Source: Roseicella aerolata (lineage in GTDB: Bacteria; Pseudomonadota; Alphaproteobacteria; Acetobacterales; Acetobacteraceae). From it: DNA of 64,000 bases. Location of the stretch: positions 57,904-121,903 of the forward strand of contig NZ_JAJAQI010000015.1 of NCBI RefSeq assembly GCF_020523605.1, in the 5' to 3' direction. Under the pieces are notes generated by a model. It did not search any database and had not been told where the DNA came from. It worked only from the letters and a program-made list of their open reading frames with translations. The position numbers were made by a program, and so were the translations under genes. Shown piece by piece: positions 55,685 through 63,405 of the stretch. Each line of letters starts with the position of its first letter. Position 1 is the stretch's first letter.

Positions 55685-56341
55685 ATGGCTGACAGCAACA
55701 ACCGGACGGACCAGCGGAACGGCACCGGCGGCGCCGAGGTGGCGCGCCGTGGCGGTCCCGCCAAGGTGGCGAGCGAGGCCCTGCGCGCCGGCACGCCGGA
55801 GACGACCCCGCCGACCCCCGAGGAGACCCTGCCGGAGGCGGCCCGCGCCGGCCGCGCCGTGGTCGCCGAGGTGGCGCGCAGCGCCGTGGAAGCGGCACGG
55901 CAGGCGACGGGGACCGGCGCCGAGGCGGCCCGGCGCGGCGAGCAGGCCGGGGCGGAACTCGTCCGCCGCACCGGCGAGGCCACGGGCCAGGGCGCTGCGG
56001 CAGCCGCGGCCGGCAGCCGGGAGGCGACGCGCAGCCTCTGGGCCGGCAGCGAGGAGATGCGGCGGATGATGCCGGGCTTCGCCACCCCGCCCGGCGGCAT
56101 GCTGGACCTGCCGCAGGCCGTCGCGGGCTTCATGGGCGAGATGATGCGGGCCAACATGGCGATGAGCCAGGAGTTCTTCCGCCTGGCCAACCCGGTCGCG
56201 GTCATCGAGATGCAGCAGCGCCTCGTCCGCGGCTACCTGGATGCCATCGTCGCGGGCCAGGCCACGCTGCTGGGCGCGGCGCGGCGGACCAGCGAGGATG
56301 CGCAGCACCTGGCCGGCGCGGCGCGCGACCGGAACGCCTGA
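55685..56341 (+). CDS. Phasin-family protein
   Basis: A 218-residue protein. A disordered Ala/Glu/Thr-rich N-terminal half (many AAR repeats) is followed by a helical phasin domain: FMGEMMRANMAMSQEFFRLA, then NPVAVIEMQQRLVRGYLDAI and GQATLLGAARRTSEDAQHLA. Phasins coat polyhydroxyalkanoate granules. The long N-terminal repeat-like part is unusual for the family. AGGAAGGA precedes the ATG. No PHA synthase gene is nearby; the genes that follow are stress-type DUF2382 proteins. Confidence 0.75.
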   Translation: MADSNNRTDQRNGTGGAEVARRGGPAKVASEALRAGTPETTPPTPEETLPEAARAGRAVVAEVARSAVEAARQATGTGAEAARRGEQAGAELVRRTGEATGQGAAAAAAGSREATRSLWAGSEEMRRMMPGFATPPGGMLDLPQAVAGFMGEMMRANMAMSQEFFRLANPVAVIEMQQRLVRGYLDAIVAGQATLLGAARRTSEDAQHLAGAARDRNA

Positions 56342-56623
56342 CGCAACAGGCCCGGGAGGCGGCATGACCGCCTCCCGCCTGTCTCTCCTGTCAGCGCGCA
56401 TGGATGCTGACGCATGTCTGCGCCTCCAGCCGCCGATGGCGGCTCCGCTTCGGGACTTGGCCCGCCCTGCATCGCTGCCGTCGCGGATAGCTCGCCTCTG
56501 GCGGCCGCCCTCGTCCTCTCGGGGCACGGCGTCCCCTCAAGGCCGATCCAGCCATTCCCGTGCCCGATGCAGGGACGAACAGCCGCCGAACCTGCCGCCG
56601 GGCAGAAAATTGTGCGGTGCGGC

Positions 56624-56648
56624 GGAACGCAGTGCGGTGCAGCATGTT
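56624..56648 (+). promoter_or_regulatory. Candidate EcfG-type general-stress promoter
   Basis: GGAAC (56624-56628), a 16-nt spacer and TGTT (56645-56648) resemble the alphaproteobacterial EcfG promoter (GGAAC-N16/17-CGTT) with one mismatch at the -10. It lies 135 nt before the DUF2382 gene at 56783. The rest of the 441-nt gap (56342-56782) shows no gene. A short chance match of this kind is possible at this GC content. Confidence 0.35.
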
Positions 56649-56782
56649 CTGACAGGCGTGGCCCGATGCGGCCGGCCGGACCAGAACACGTCCTGCAAGG
56701 CCAAGTCCTGGCCCGAACTTTCAATAATAATTCCTGAGACATCGCCTGGCATGGCACCCAGCCATGCCAGCGGGAGGTAGTC

Positions 56783-57208
56783 ATGGCTCATCCCGAGCGG
56801 ACCGGAAGACTTGTCGAAGAGAAGGTCGTTCCCGTCGTGGAGGAGACGGCCGTGGTCTACAAGGAGCAGGTGGTCACCGACCGGGTGCGCCTGCACAAGC
56901 GGGTCCATGAGGACAGGGAAGTCCTGGACATCCCGGTCCGGACCGAAGCGCTCGAGGTGGAGCGCGTGCCGGTCGGCCGCTTCGTCGAGGCGGCGCCGGC
57001 CATCCGCCAGGAGGGCGACACCACGGTCTACCCCGTGGTGGAGGAGGTCCTGGTGGTCGAGAAGCGCCTGCGGCTGGTGGAGGAAGTGCGCGTCACCCAG
57101 CGGCGGGAAACCCGGCATGTCCGGGAAGAGGTCGCGCTGCGGCGCGAGGAGGTCACCGTCGAGCAGGCCGGGCCTCCCCGCGCGGCGGGGCGCGACCGCG
57201 ACGCCTGA
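56783..57208 (+). CDS. DUF2382 (YsnF/AvaK-like) stress protein, short
   Basis: A 141-residue highly charged protein made of two DUF2382-like repeats. The first is ERTGRLVEEKVVPVVEETAV...VRLHKRVHEDREVLDIPV; the second contains VEEVLVVEKRLRLVEEVRVTQRRET. The pattern of alternating Glu/Arg/Val is predicted to form extended beta-hairpins or coiled surfaces. Members are induced by general stress in several bacteria; molecular function is unknown. GGGAGG lies just upstream of the ATG. A related gene follows after 70 nt. Confidence 0.8.
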   Translation: MAHPERTGRLVEEKVVPVVEETAVVYKEQVVTDRVRLHKRVHEDREVLDIPVRTEALEVERVPVGRFVEAAPAIRQEGDTTVYPVVEEVLVVEKRLRLVEEVRVTQRRETRHVREEVALRREEVTVEQAGPPRAAGRDRDA

Positions 57209-57278
57209 CGCGAGGCCCCGGGAAGGGGTCCGGGCGTCAGGCGGTTTGACCGAAGCATTTGGAAAGAAGGGGAATTCC

Positions 57279-57971
57279 ATGATGGAATCCGTGATTGGAC
57301 TGCTTGCGGACCGTGAGTCGGCGCAGCGCGTGCGTGGCGCCCTGGTCGAGGCCGGCTGCGACCAGAAGATGGTCGTCATCTTCGACCGCCAGGCCGGCGA
57401 GGGCCTCGCCGAGGAACTCGTCGATCGTGGGCTTGAGCAGGCGCGCGCCCGGCTCTATGCCGAGGCCGTGGTGAAGGGCGGCGGCATCCTGGTCGCTGCC
57501 GAGGCCGAGAAGGCCGACCAGGCGCTCGCGGTCATGAACCGCTTCGAGCTGAAGGCGCCGGAGGAGATGCTGCATGGCGAGCATGTCGAGCGCGCGCAGT
57601 CGATCGAAGAGGATCTGAAGGTCGGCAAGCAGCAGGCGGCCGGCGGCAAGCGCCTGGTGACCAGCATCCATGAGCGCCAGGTCGAGAAGCCGGTGACGCT
57701 GCATGAGGAGGAGGTCGAGGTCGAGCGCCGCCGCGAGGACCACCGCCTCAGCCCGGATGAGGCCGACCGCGCCTTCCGCGAGGAGACCGTGGAGCTGACC
57801 GCGACCAGCGAGCGGCCCGTGGTCTCGAAGGAGGCCCGCGTGACCGGCGAGGTCGCGCTGCGCAAGCGCGCGGTGGAGCGGCGCGAGGTGGTGCGCGAGA
57901 CCGTCCGGCGCCAGGACGTGGATGTCGAGACCATCCAGGAGAAGCGGGTCGGGCCCGAGCGCCAGGCCTGA
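57279..57971 (+). CDS. DUF2382 (YsnF/AvaK-like) stress protein with N-terminal alpha/beta domain
   Basis: A 230-residue protein. The N-terminal 90 residues (MMESVIGLLADRESAQRVRG ... YAEAVVKGGGILVAA) form a glycine-zipper/heat-induced YflT-like domain. Then come DUF2382 segments: HERQVEKPVTLHEEEVEVER and RERxV-type repeats ending RRQDVDVETIQEKRVG. This two-part architecture is typical of YsnF. It is probably co-transcribed with the short relative upstream. Confidence 0.82.
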   Translation: MMESVIGLLADRESAQRVRGALVEAGCDQKMVVIFDRQAGEGLAEELVDRGLEQARARLYAEAVVKGGGILVAAEAEKADQALAVMNRFELKAPEEMLHGEHVERAQSIEEDLKVGKQQAAGGKRLVTSIHERQVEKPVTLHEEEVEVERRREDHRLSPDEADRAFREETVELTATSERPVVSKEARVTGEVALRKRAVERREVVRETVRRQDVDVETIQEKRVGPERQA

Positions 57972-58219
57972 GCTTCCCGGGCGGACCGGTGTGAACGGGG
58001 CACCCCGCGGACCTTGCCCGGCAAGGTCCGCGGGGGCTTCGCCGTCCGGAAGCGGGACTTTGCCCGCCCCTCCCTGATCGGCGGCGGATCGACGTCCTGC
58101 CGACGGCCCGGCATCGCCCCTTGCGGCGCGGGCGGGCGCATCCTCGCGGCCGTGCCCATGGAATCGTCCCTGCGGCCGCGGGTCCGGCATCGGAACCGCC
58201 ATGCTCCGATCCAGGGAGA

Positions 58220-58268
58220 TAGAGCGGATCGCGGACGGGCGTGAACGCCCGGGTGCGTGACTCTCCCG
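58220..58268 (+). repeat. Solo element A, locus 7
   Basis: TAGAGCGGATCGCGGA followed by the inner hairpin CGGGCGTGAACGCCCG. The outer closing arm is imperfect (GTGACTCTC). No element B follows. It ends 2 nt before the stop codon of the convergent CmcJ-like gene. Confidence 0.75.
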
Positions 58269-58270
58269 CG

Positions 58271-59125
58271 TCAGGGCTCGTGGAAGAGCAGGGCACGGAT
58301 CTCGATGCTCTGCCGCGGCGGGGCATCGGGGGGCACGCCCGGATCAGCGAAGGCGGTATGCGGCGAGAAGCGTGCCCGGCCGTCCACCGCGCTGTCATAG
58401 CATTTCAGCAGCAGCGCCTCGTCCGGCATCATCTCCGGCAGCCAGTACCAGCGATGCGCCGGGTTGAAGCGAACCTGATAGGTCTCGCCGGTGCGATCCG
58501 GATAGATCAGGTCGCTCGCCACCAGATCGCCCGGCGCGACGCTCGCGGCGTCGCAGACTGCAAGCGGCATGTCGCGCACCGGACCGGCGAGCGGACGCCA
58601 GAGGTTCACGACCTGCACGCGGCCGCGCAGCAGCCTCTCCGCCTCCTCCGGCAGCAGGTCGCGGACGCGCTGCGGCCCGGAGTGCTCGGTGTGGTCCACA
58701 TGCACCCGCGCCACCGGCTGGCGCGGCACGGCGCTGCGGTCCTCGGCGCCGGGGATCCGGCGGCGGATGGTGTGGTCGAAGATGTGCACCCGCGTGGCAC
58801 CGGTTGCCGCCTGCAGGATGCGCGCGCTCTCGGAGTAGTAGACGCTGCGGATCGCCGCCTCGTCATCGACGTCGCGCAGCGCGCTGGCCCCCTGCGCGAC
58901 AGCGAAGCCCTCGCGGTCCAGCGACACCGTGCCGGCGATCGGGCGCAGGTCCCGGATCGTCACGCGATGCGGCTCCGCGGTGATGTTGCTGCGCGGGCGG
59001 CCCGCTGGCGGCGCATGGGTATAGGTGAAGGGTCGGCCCGCGACCGGGCCGAGGTAGTTCAGCTCCGCCTCGATGGCGGAGGAGCGCACCGGGGCCACCG
59101 GGGGCATGGCAAGGCTCAGGCTCAT
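58271..59125 (-). CDS. CmcJ/NvfI-family oxygenase-like protein
   Basis: A 284-residue protein of the CmcJ/NvfI (GA4-desaturase/AsaB-like) family, known mainly from fungal and actinobacterial secondary metabolism. Signature blocks are VHIFDHTIRRR, PVARVHVDHTEHSGPQRV, VQVVNLWRPLAGPVRDMPLA and the aromatic run QVRFNPAHRWYWLPEM. Members are treated as 2-oxoglutarate/Fe(II)-type oxygenases. GGAG is 7 nt before the ATG. A DUF1127 gene lies 41 nt upstream on the same strand, and a LysR gene is divergent beyond that. Confidence 0.82.
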   Translation of the reverse strand: MSLSLAMPPVAPVRSSAIEAELNYLGPVAGRPFTYTHAPPAGRPRSNITAEPHRVTIRDLRPIAGTVSLDREGFAVAQGASALRDVDDEAAIRSVYYSESARILQAATGATRVHIFDHTIRRRIPGAEDRSAVPRQPVARVHVDHTEHSGPQRVRDLLPEEAERLLRGRVQVVNLWRPLAGPVRDMPLAVCDAASVAPGDLVASDLIYPDRTGETYQVRFNPAHRWYWLPEMMPDEALLLKCYDSAVDGRARFSPHTAFADPGVPPDAPPRQSIEIRALLFHEP

Positions 59126-59166
59126 CGATTTTCTCCTCGAACGGGTGGGATCGGGGCGGGGCGGCG

Positions 59167-59409
59167 TCACCGCCGCCACAGGGGCTTCCGCGCCAGGGCC
59201 CATGCCTCGGCCGGGGTCAGGCCGATGTCGCGCAGGTCGCGCTCCTTGAGAGCGAGGAGCTGCCGGCGCTCGGCCATGCGGGACAGCATCGTCTCCAGCC
59301 AGACCGGCCAGGGTCCTCTGGCGGGCCCGGGCTGCGGGAAGGCAGCCGTGATGGCGCCCCGTGGCGTCAAGGTTTCGGCGGCAGCCGGCGTCACGCGGGT
59401 GACGTGCAT
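59167..59409 (-). CDS. DUF1127 small protein
   Basis: An 80-residue protein whose C-terminal half is a clear DUF1127 domain: RRQLLALKERDLRDIGLTPA followed by EAWALARKPLWRR. DUF1127 proteins in alphaproteobacteria are small, Arg-rich RNA-binding regulators tied to phosphate or carbon metabolism. A strong GGAGGAGGT lies just before the ATG. It is the first gene of a probable two-gene unit with the CmcJ-like gene, divergent from lysR. Confidence 0.85.
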   Translation of the reverse strand: MHVTRVTPAAAETLTPRGAITAAFPQPGPARGPWPVWLETMLSRMAERRQLLALKERDLRDIGLTPAEAWALARKPLWRR

Positions 59410-59555
59410 GGTCTCACCTCCTCCTGCTCGTGGCGGGATGGCGGCCCGGCACCGCCACGCAGGCGGGCGGCAATCCGGGACGTCATCGGGTCCTCCACAG
59501 GCCACCGAGATTGGGTCTGGTCCCCGCCGGCGATAATCAGGCATCCTGGACCGAC

Positions 59556-59571
59556 ACTGATGACCGTCAGT
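59556..59571 (+). promoter_or_regulatory. Candidate LysR-type operator
   Basis: ACTGA, 6 nt, TCAGT forms a short perfect dyad ending 5 nt before the lysR start codon, inside the 167-nt divergent region. Position suits autoregulation. The dyad is short, so this is tentative. Confidence 0.3.
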
Positions 59572-59576
59572 CCGCA

Positions 59577-60467
59577 ATGAGCCAGCCCTCCGACATGGCC
59601 GCCTTCGTCCGCATCGTGGAGACGGGCGGGCTCGCCCCCGCGGCCCGCGACCTCGGCCTCACGCCCTCGGCCATGTCGAAACAGCTCGCCCGGCTGGAGG
59701 CGCGGCTCGGCGTGCGGCTGCTCACCCGCACCACGCGGCGCATCAGCCTGACGCCGGAGGGCGAGACCTATCTGGCGCGCGCCCGCGACATCCTCCTCCT
59801 CATCGAGGCAGCCGAGCAGGACGTGACCGCGGGCCGTGGCCGTCCCGGCGGCCTGCTGCGCGTCAACACCGGCACCGCCTTCGCCCGGCACCGCCTCATC
59901 CCGCTATTGCCTGCCTTCTTCGAACGTTATCCCGCCGTCACGCTCGACCTCAGCGTGACGGATCGCCGGGTGGATCTCGTCGCCGAGCAGGCCGATGTGC
60001 TGCTGCGGACCGGCCCTCTGGGCGACTCCTCGCTGATCGCCCGCAAGATCGCCGAAGGCGGGCGGGTGATCTGCGCCGCGCCGGCCTATCTGGAACGCCG
60101 CGGCCGGCCCGCGACGCCGGACGGGTTGCTGTCGCATGACTGCCTGGTGCTGCGCGGCCTGTCCCGGCTGACCGCCTGGCCATTCCGGACGGCCACCGGG
60201 CTGCAGACCCTGACGGTGCGCGGCGTGGCGACGACCGACAGCGCGGAGGCGCTGCGCGACATGGCGCTGGCGGGCCTCGGCATCATCCGGGTGAGCGCCT
60301 TCATCGTCGCCCGCGACATCAGCGAGGGGCGCCTGGTGCCGCTCTTCGAGGAACTGCATGTGTCGGAGGACGTCCCGGTCTGGGCCGTGACGGCGCCGGG
60401 GCGGCACAGGCTGCCGCGCGTCCAGGCCTTCGTGGACTTCCTGGCACGGCATGCTGCGGAATGGTGA
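59577..60467 (+). CDS. LysR-family transcriptional regulator
   Basis: A 296-residue LTTR. The N-terminal winged HTH (MAAFVRIVETGGLAPAARDL ... SAMSKQLARLEARLGVRLL) is followed by the periplasmic-binding-like effector domain (RPGGLLRVNTGTAFARHRLI). It is divergent from the DUF1127/CmcJ unit and upstream of the MetE-like gene on its own strand, so it may control either or both. The effector is unknown. Confidence 0.9.
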   Translation: MSQPSDMAAFVRIVETGGLAPAARDLGLTPSAMSKQLARLEARLGVRLLTRTTRRISLTPEGETYLARARDILLLIEAAEQDVTAGRGRPGGLLRVNTGTAFARHRLIPLLPAFFERYPAVTLDLSVTDRRVDLVAEQADVLLRTGPLGDSSLIARKIAEGGRVICAAPAYLERRGRPATPDGLLSHDCLVLRGLSRLTAWPFRTATGLQTLTVRGVATTDSAEALRDMALAGLGIIRVSAFIVARDISEGRLVPLFEELHVSEDVPVWAVTAPGRHRLPRVQAFVDFLARHAAEW

Positions 60468-60633
60468 GGCGCGGCGGGGAGGAGGTGGGCCAGGTGGCGC
60501 CTGGACAGGGCTCATCCGGCGGTCATGCCGGCCTTTTCCGGGGCCTTCCCCATCGTCTCTGCCCGGCGCGGAGCCGTATCATGCCTGCATTCTGCCGCGC
60601 CGGGCGGCGCGGCGCCTCGGGAGGGATCGTCAC

Positions 60634-61815
60634 ATGCAGCGCTCGGAAGACCGCATCCTCACCACCCATACCGGCAGCCTGCCCCGGCCGCCCGGGCTGA
60701 CCCAGCTCTATGCCCGGCGCGCCCGCGGCGAGCCGGTCGACGAACCGGCCCTGGAGGCGGCCGGCCGGGAGGCGCTGCAGCGCATCGTGCCGGCCCAGAT
60801 CGAGGCCGGGCTCGACGTGATCAACAACGGCGAGCAGCAGCGGGACTCCTTCGCCCTCTACCTCCGGCACCGCCTCACCGGCATCGGTGGCGAGAGCATC
60901 CGCACCACCTTCGCCGACATCGATGCCTATCCGGAGTTCAAGGCCGAGTTCACCCGGCAGGCCGGGGCGAAGGAAGCCGTGAGCAACACCGCCCACCTGC
61001 CCGCGGCTATCGGTCCCGTCGCCTATGCCGACCCGCGGGTCATCGAGGCGGAGTGCGGCGACTTCGCCGTCGCCCTTGCGCCGGTCGCGGGCCGCTACGT
61101 GGAAGCCTTCCTGACCGCCCCCTCGCCGGGGATCGTCGCTTCCATCGTGCAGAACCGACATTACGCGACCGAGGACGCCTATCTCGATGCGCTCGCCCGG
61201 GCGCTGGCCGTCGAGTACCGCGCCGTCGTGGCGCATGGCTTCCTGCTGCAGCTCGACTGCCCCGACCTGGCCCTGGAGCGGCACTGCTCCTACCGTGACC
61301 GGCCGCTCTCGGATTTCCTCGGCTTCGTCGAGCGCGTGGTGGCGGCGATCAACGCCGCCCTGGCCGGTATCCCGCGCGAGCGGGTGCGGCTGCATGTCTG
61401 CTGGGGCAATTACGAGGCGCCGCATGACCAGGACGTGCCGCTGGAGGCGATCCTTCCCATCCTGCTGCGGGCCGAGGTCGGCGGCCTGGTCCTGCCCTTC
61501 GCCAATCCGCGCCACGCGCATGAGGTCCGCTGCCTCGAGCGGATGCCGCTCGCCGCGGACCAGGTGATGGTCGCGGGCGTCATCGACACGCTCACGAATT
61601 TCGTCGAGCACCCGGAGGTCGTGGCCGAGCGGATCATCCGGGTTGCGCAGGCGGTCGGCGATCCTCGCCGGGTACTGGCGGGCACGGATTGCGGCTTCGA
61701 CACCTCGGCCGGCCGCGGCCGGGTGGCACCCGATGTGGTCTGGGCGAAGCTGCGCAGCCTTGCCGAGGGCGCGCGCCTGGCCTCCGCGCGGTTGTTCCCC
61801 GCGCAGCGGCGCTGA
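60634..61815 (+). CDS. MetE C-terminal-domain-like zinc methyltransferase
   Basis: A 393-residue protein related to the catalytic half of cobalamin-independent methionine synthase, without the N-terminal half. The zinc ligands are conserved: His254 and Cys256 (HVCWGNY), Glu297 and Cys353 (GTDCGFD). The N-terminus ILTTHTGSLPRPPGL is typical of the stand-alone group, whose members include epoxyalkane:CoM transferase and enzymes of unknown substrate. A thiol-alkylation or demethylation role is likely. GGGAGG precedes the ATG. It sits between a LysR gene and a CxxC micro-protein gene. Confidence 0.85.
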   Translation: MQRSEDRILTTHTGSLPRPPGLTQLYARRARGEPVDEPALEAAGREALQRIVPAQIEAGLDVINNGEQQRDSFALYLRHRLTGIGGESIRTTFADIDAYPEFKAEFTRQAGAKEAVSNTAHLPAAIGPVAYADPRVIEAECGDFAVALAPVAGRYVEAFLTAPSPGIVASIVQNRHYATEDAYLDALARALAVEYRAVVAHGFLLQLDCPDLALERHCSYRDRPLSDFLGFVERVVAAINAALAGIPRERVRLHVCWGNYEAPHDQDVPLEAILPILLRAEVGGLVLPFANPRHAHEVRCLERMPLAADQVMVAGVIDTLTNFVEHPEVVAERIIRVAQAVGDPRRVLAGTDCGFDTSAGRGRVAPDVVWAKLRSLAEGARLASARLFPAQRR

Positions 61816-61826
61816 GGGAGGCACCC

Positions 61827-62093
61827 ATGTGCTGGATCTGCGAGGTACGGCGCGGCATGATGGGCCATGCGCCGCCGGAGGACCGGACTGCGGATCCGGC
61901 CGACGCGCCCGGGCAGGAGCCCCCCGTCCCGGCGCCGGACCGGGTGGCCGGAGCGGAGCCCGGCACCCCTGCCGGGCTGGCCTGCCATGGGCGAGACCCG
62001 GGCCATACAGCACCGACCGCGGAGGAGGCGGAGAATGCGCCGCCGGCCGAAGCCGCGATGACGCCGGCACCAGCGGATTGCGTTCAGAATTGA
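61827..62093 (+). CDS. Small CxxC protein (MCWICEV)
   Basis: An 88-residue protein starting MCWICEVRRGMMGH, with GGGAGG 5 nt upstream and 11 nt after the MetE-like stop, so probably co-translated. Only the first 15 residues look conserved in type; the rest is Pro/Ala/Glu-rich. The stop codon TGA lies in the loop of an element-B repeat, so the C-terminus may have been changed by repeat insertion. No family recognised. Function unknown. Confidence 0.5.
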   Translation: MCWICEVRRGMMGHAPPEDRTADPADAPGQEPPVPAPDRVAGAEPGTPAGLACHGRDPGHTAPTAEEAENAPPAEAAMTPAPADCVQN

Positions 62094-62172
62094 ACGCCAA
62101 TCCGCTGGAGGTCATTGATCATGGAGCAGATTCACCCTCCCGGGCGTTCACGCCCGTCCGCGATCTGCTCTA
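62069..62172 (-). repeat. A/B intergenic repeat, locus 8
   Basis: Element A is 62172-62122 on the minus strand (TAGAGCAGATCGCGGA, inner CGGGCGTGAACGCCCG). After a 12-nt linker, element B is 62109-62069 (arms CAGCGGATTG(G)CGTTC). The opening TAG is the stop of the binding-protein gene on the minus strand. The convergent CxxC gene stops inside element B. Confidence 0.9.
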
Positions 62173-63405
62173 TGTCCGGATCATCGGGCAGCCACCCTCC
62201 GCCAGCGGACGGAATGCCTCCGCCGCAGGCACGGTCGCGGCGAGCTTGAACAGATCCGCCGGATTCCTGCTCTCCTCCGGTGTCTTCACCTGGAACAGGT
62301 GGACAGGCACGATCATCTGCCCATCCTCGCGGATGCGGCCCTCGCCGAAGGCATCGTCATCCGTCGGCATGCCCTTCATCGCGTTCACGGTCTGCTGACC
62401 GGAGCGCTTGGCCTCCGCCACGCCCATCGCCTTCACTGCCTTCAGGTAGTGGCGTGTTGCGGCATAGGCGCCGGCGTGGAGCGTATTCGGGATCACGCCC
62501 TGGCCGAGCCGCGGCTTCACGCGCTCATAGAAGGCGCGCGTGCGGTCGTTCAGGTTCCAGTAGAAGCTTTCCGTCAGCAGCAGCCCCTGCGCGACCTGCA
62601 GGCCCATGGCCGAGACGTCGGTGACGAAGGCACCGAGCCCCACCATCCGCAGGCCGCGGCGCGCGAGGCCGAACTCCTGCGCCTGCTTGAGGCAATTGAT
62701 CAGGTCGGCACCGGAATTCGCCAACGCGATCACCTTGGCGCCGCTCGCCTGCGCCTGCAGCAGGAAGGCGGCGAAATCCGTCGTCCCCGGAAACGGGTGC
62801 GCCACGGCACCGAGCACCTTGCCGCCCGCGGCGCGGACGAATTTCGCCGCCTCGTCGCGCAGCGCGTGGCCATAGGCATAGTCGGCGGCGATGAAGTACC
62901 AGCTCTCGCCGCCGTCCTTCACCACGGCATTCGCGGTGGCATGGCTCATGCTCCAGGTGTCGAGCGGGCCGTGAACCAGGTTGGGTGAGCATTGCGCACC
63001 CGTCAGCACGGAAGACAGCGCACCCGTGTTGAGGTGGACCTTGTCCTTCTCGCGCGCGACCGTGTTGGCGGCGAGCGCCACCGCCGTGTTGCCGACCTGC
63101 ACGATGGCGTCCACGCCGCCGCGGTCGAACCACTCACGCACGGTGACGCTGGCGACGTCGGGCTTGTTCTGGTGGTCTGCCGCCACGAGTTCCACCGTGA
63201 TGCCGGGGTTCTCGGCCGTGAACTCCGCGATGGCCTGCCGGACGCAGGCGGTGCCGGTCGGGCCCTCGACGTCCCGGTAGGGGCCGGACATGTCGGTCAG
63301 TGCGCCCAGGCGGATCGTGCTGCCTGCCGTTTGCGCGCGCGCCGTTGTGGTTGCGGCAAGGATGGCGGTGGCCGTGCCCAGCATGCTGCGTCGGTTGAGT
63401 GTCAT
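62170..63405 (-). CDS. Branched-chain amino-acid-type ABC substrate-binding protein
   Basis: A 411-residue periplasmic receptor of the Peripla_BP_6 class. It has a twin-arginine leader (MTLNRRSMLGTATAILAATT) and a mature start TIRLGALTDMSGPYRDVEGP. Other features are AIVQVGNTAVALAANTVARE, VHGPLDTWSMSHATANAVV and YAYGHALRDEAAKFV. A GGAGGA lies 7 nt before the ATG. The ligand may be an amino acid, amide or aromatic acid. No LIV permease genes are within the window. It converges with the MetE-like/CxxC pair. Confidence 0.9.
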   Translation of the reverse strand: MTLNRRSMLGTATAILAATTTARAQTAGSTIRLGALTDMSGPYRDVEGPTGTACVRQAIAEFTAENPGITVELVAADHQNKPDVASVTVREWFDRGGVDAIVQVGNTAVALAANTVAREKDKVHLNTGALSSVLTGAQCSPNLVHGPLDTWSMSHATANAVVKDGGESWYFIAADYAYGHALRDEAAKFVRAAGGKVLGAVAHPFPGTTDFAAFLLQAQASGAKVIALANSGADLINCLKQAQEFGLARRGLRMVGLGAFVTDVSAMGLQVAQGLLLTESFYWNLNDRTRAFYERVKPRLGQGVIPNTLHAGAYAATRHYLKAVKAMGVAEAKRSGQQTVNAMKGMPTDDDAFGEGRIREDGQMIVPVHLFQVKTPEESRNPADLFKLAATVPAAEAFRPLAEGGCPMIRT

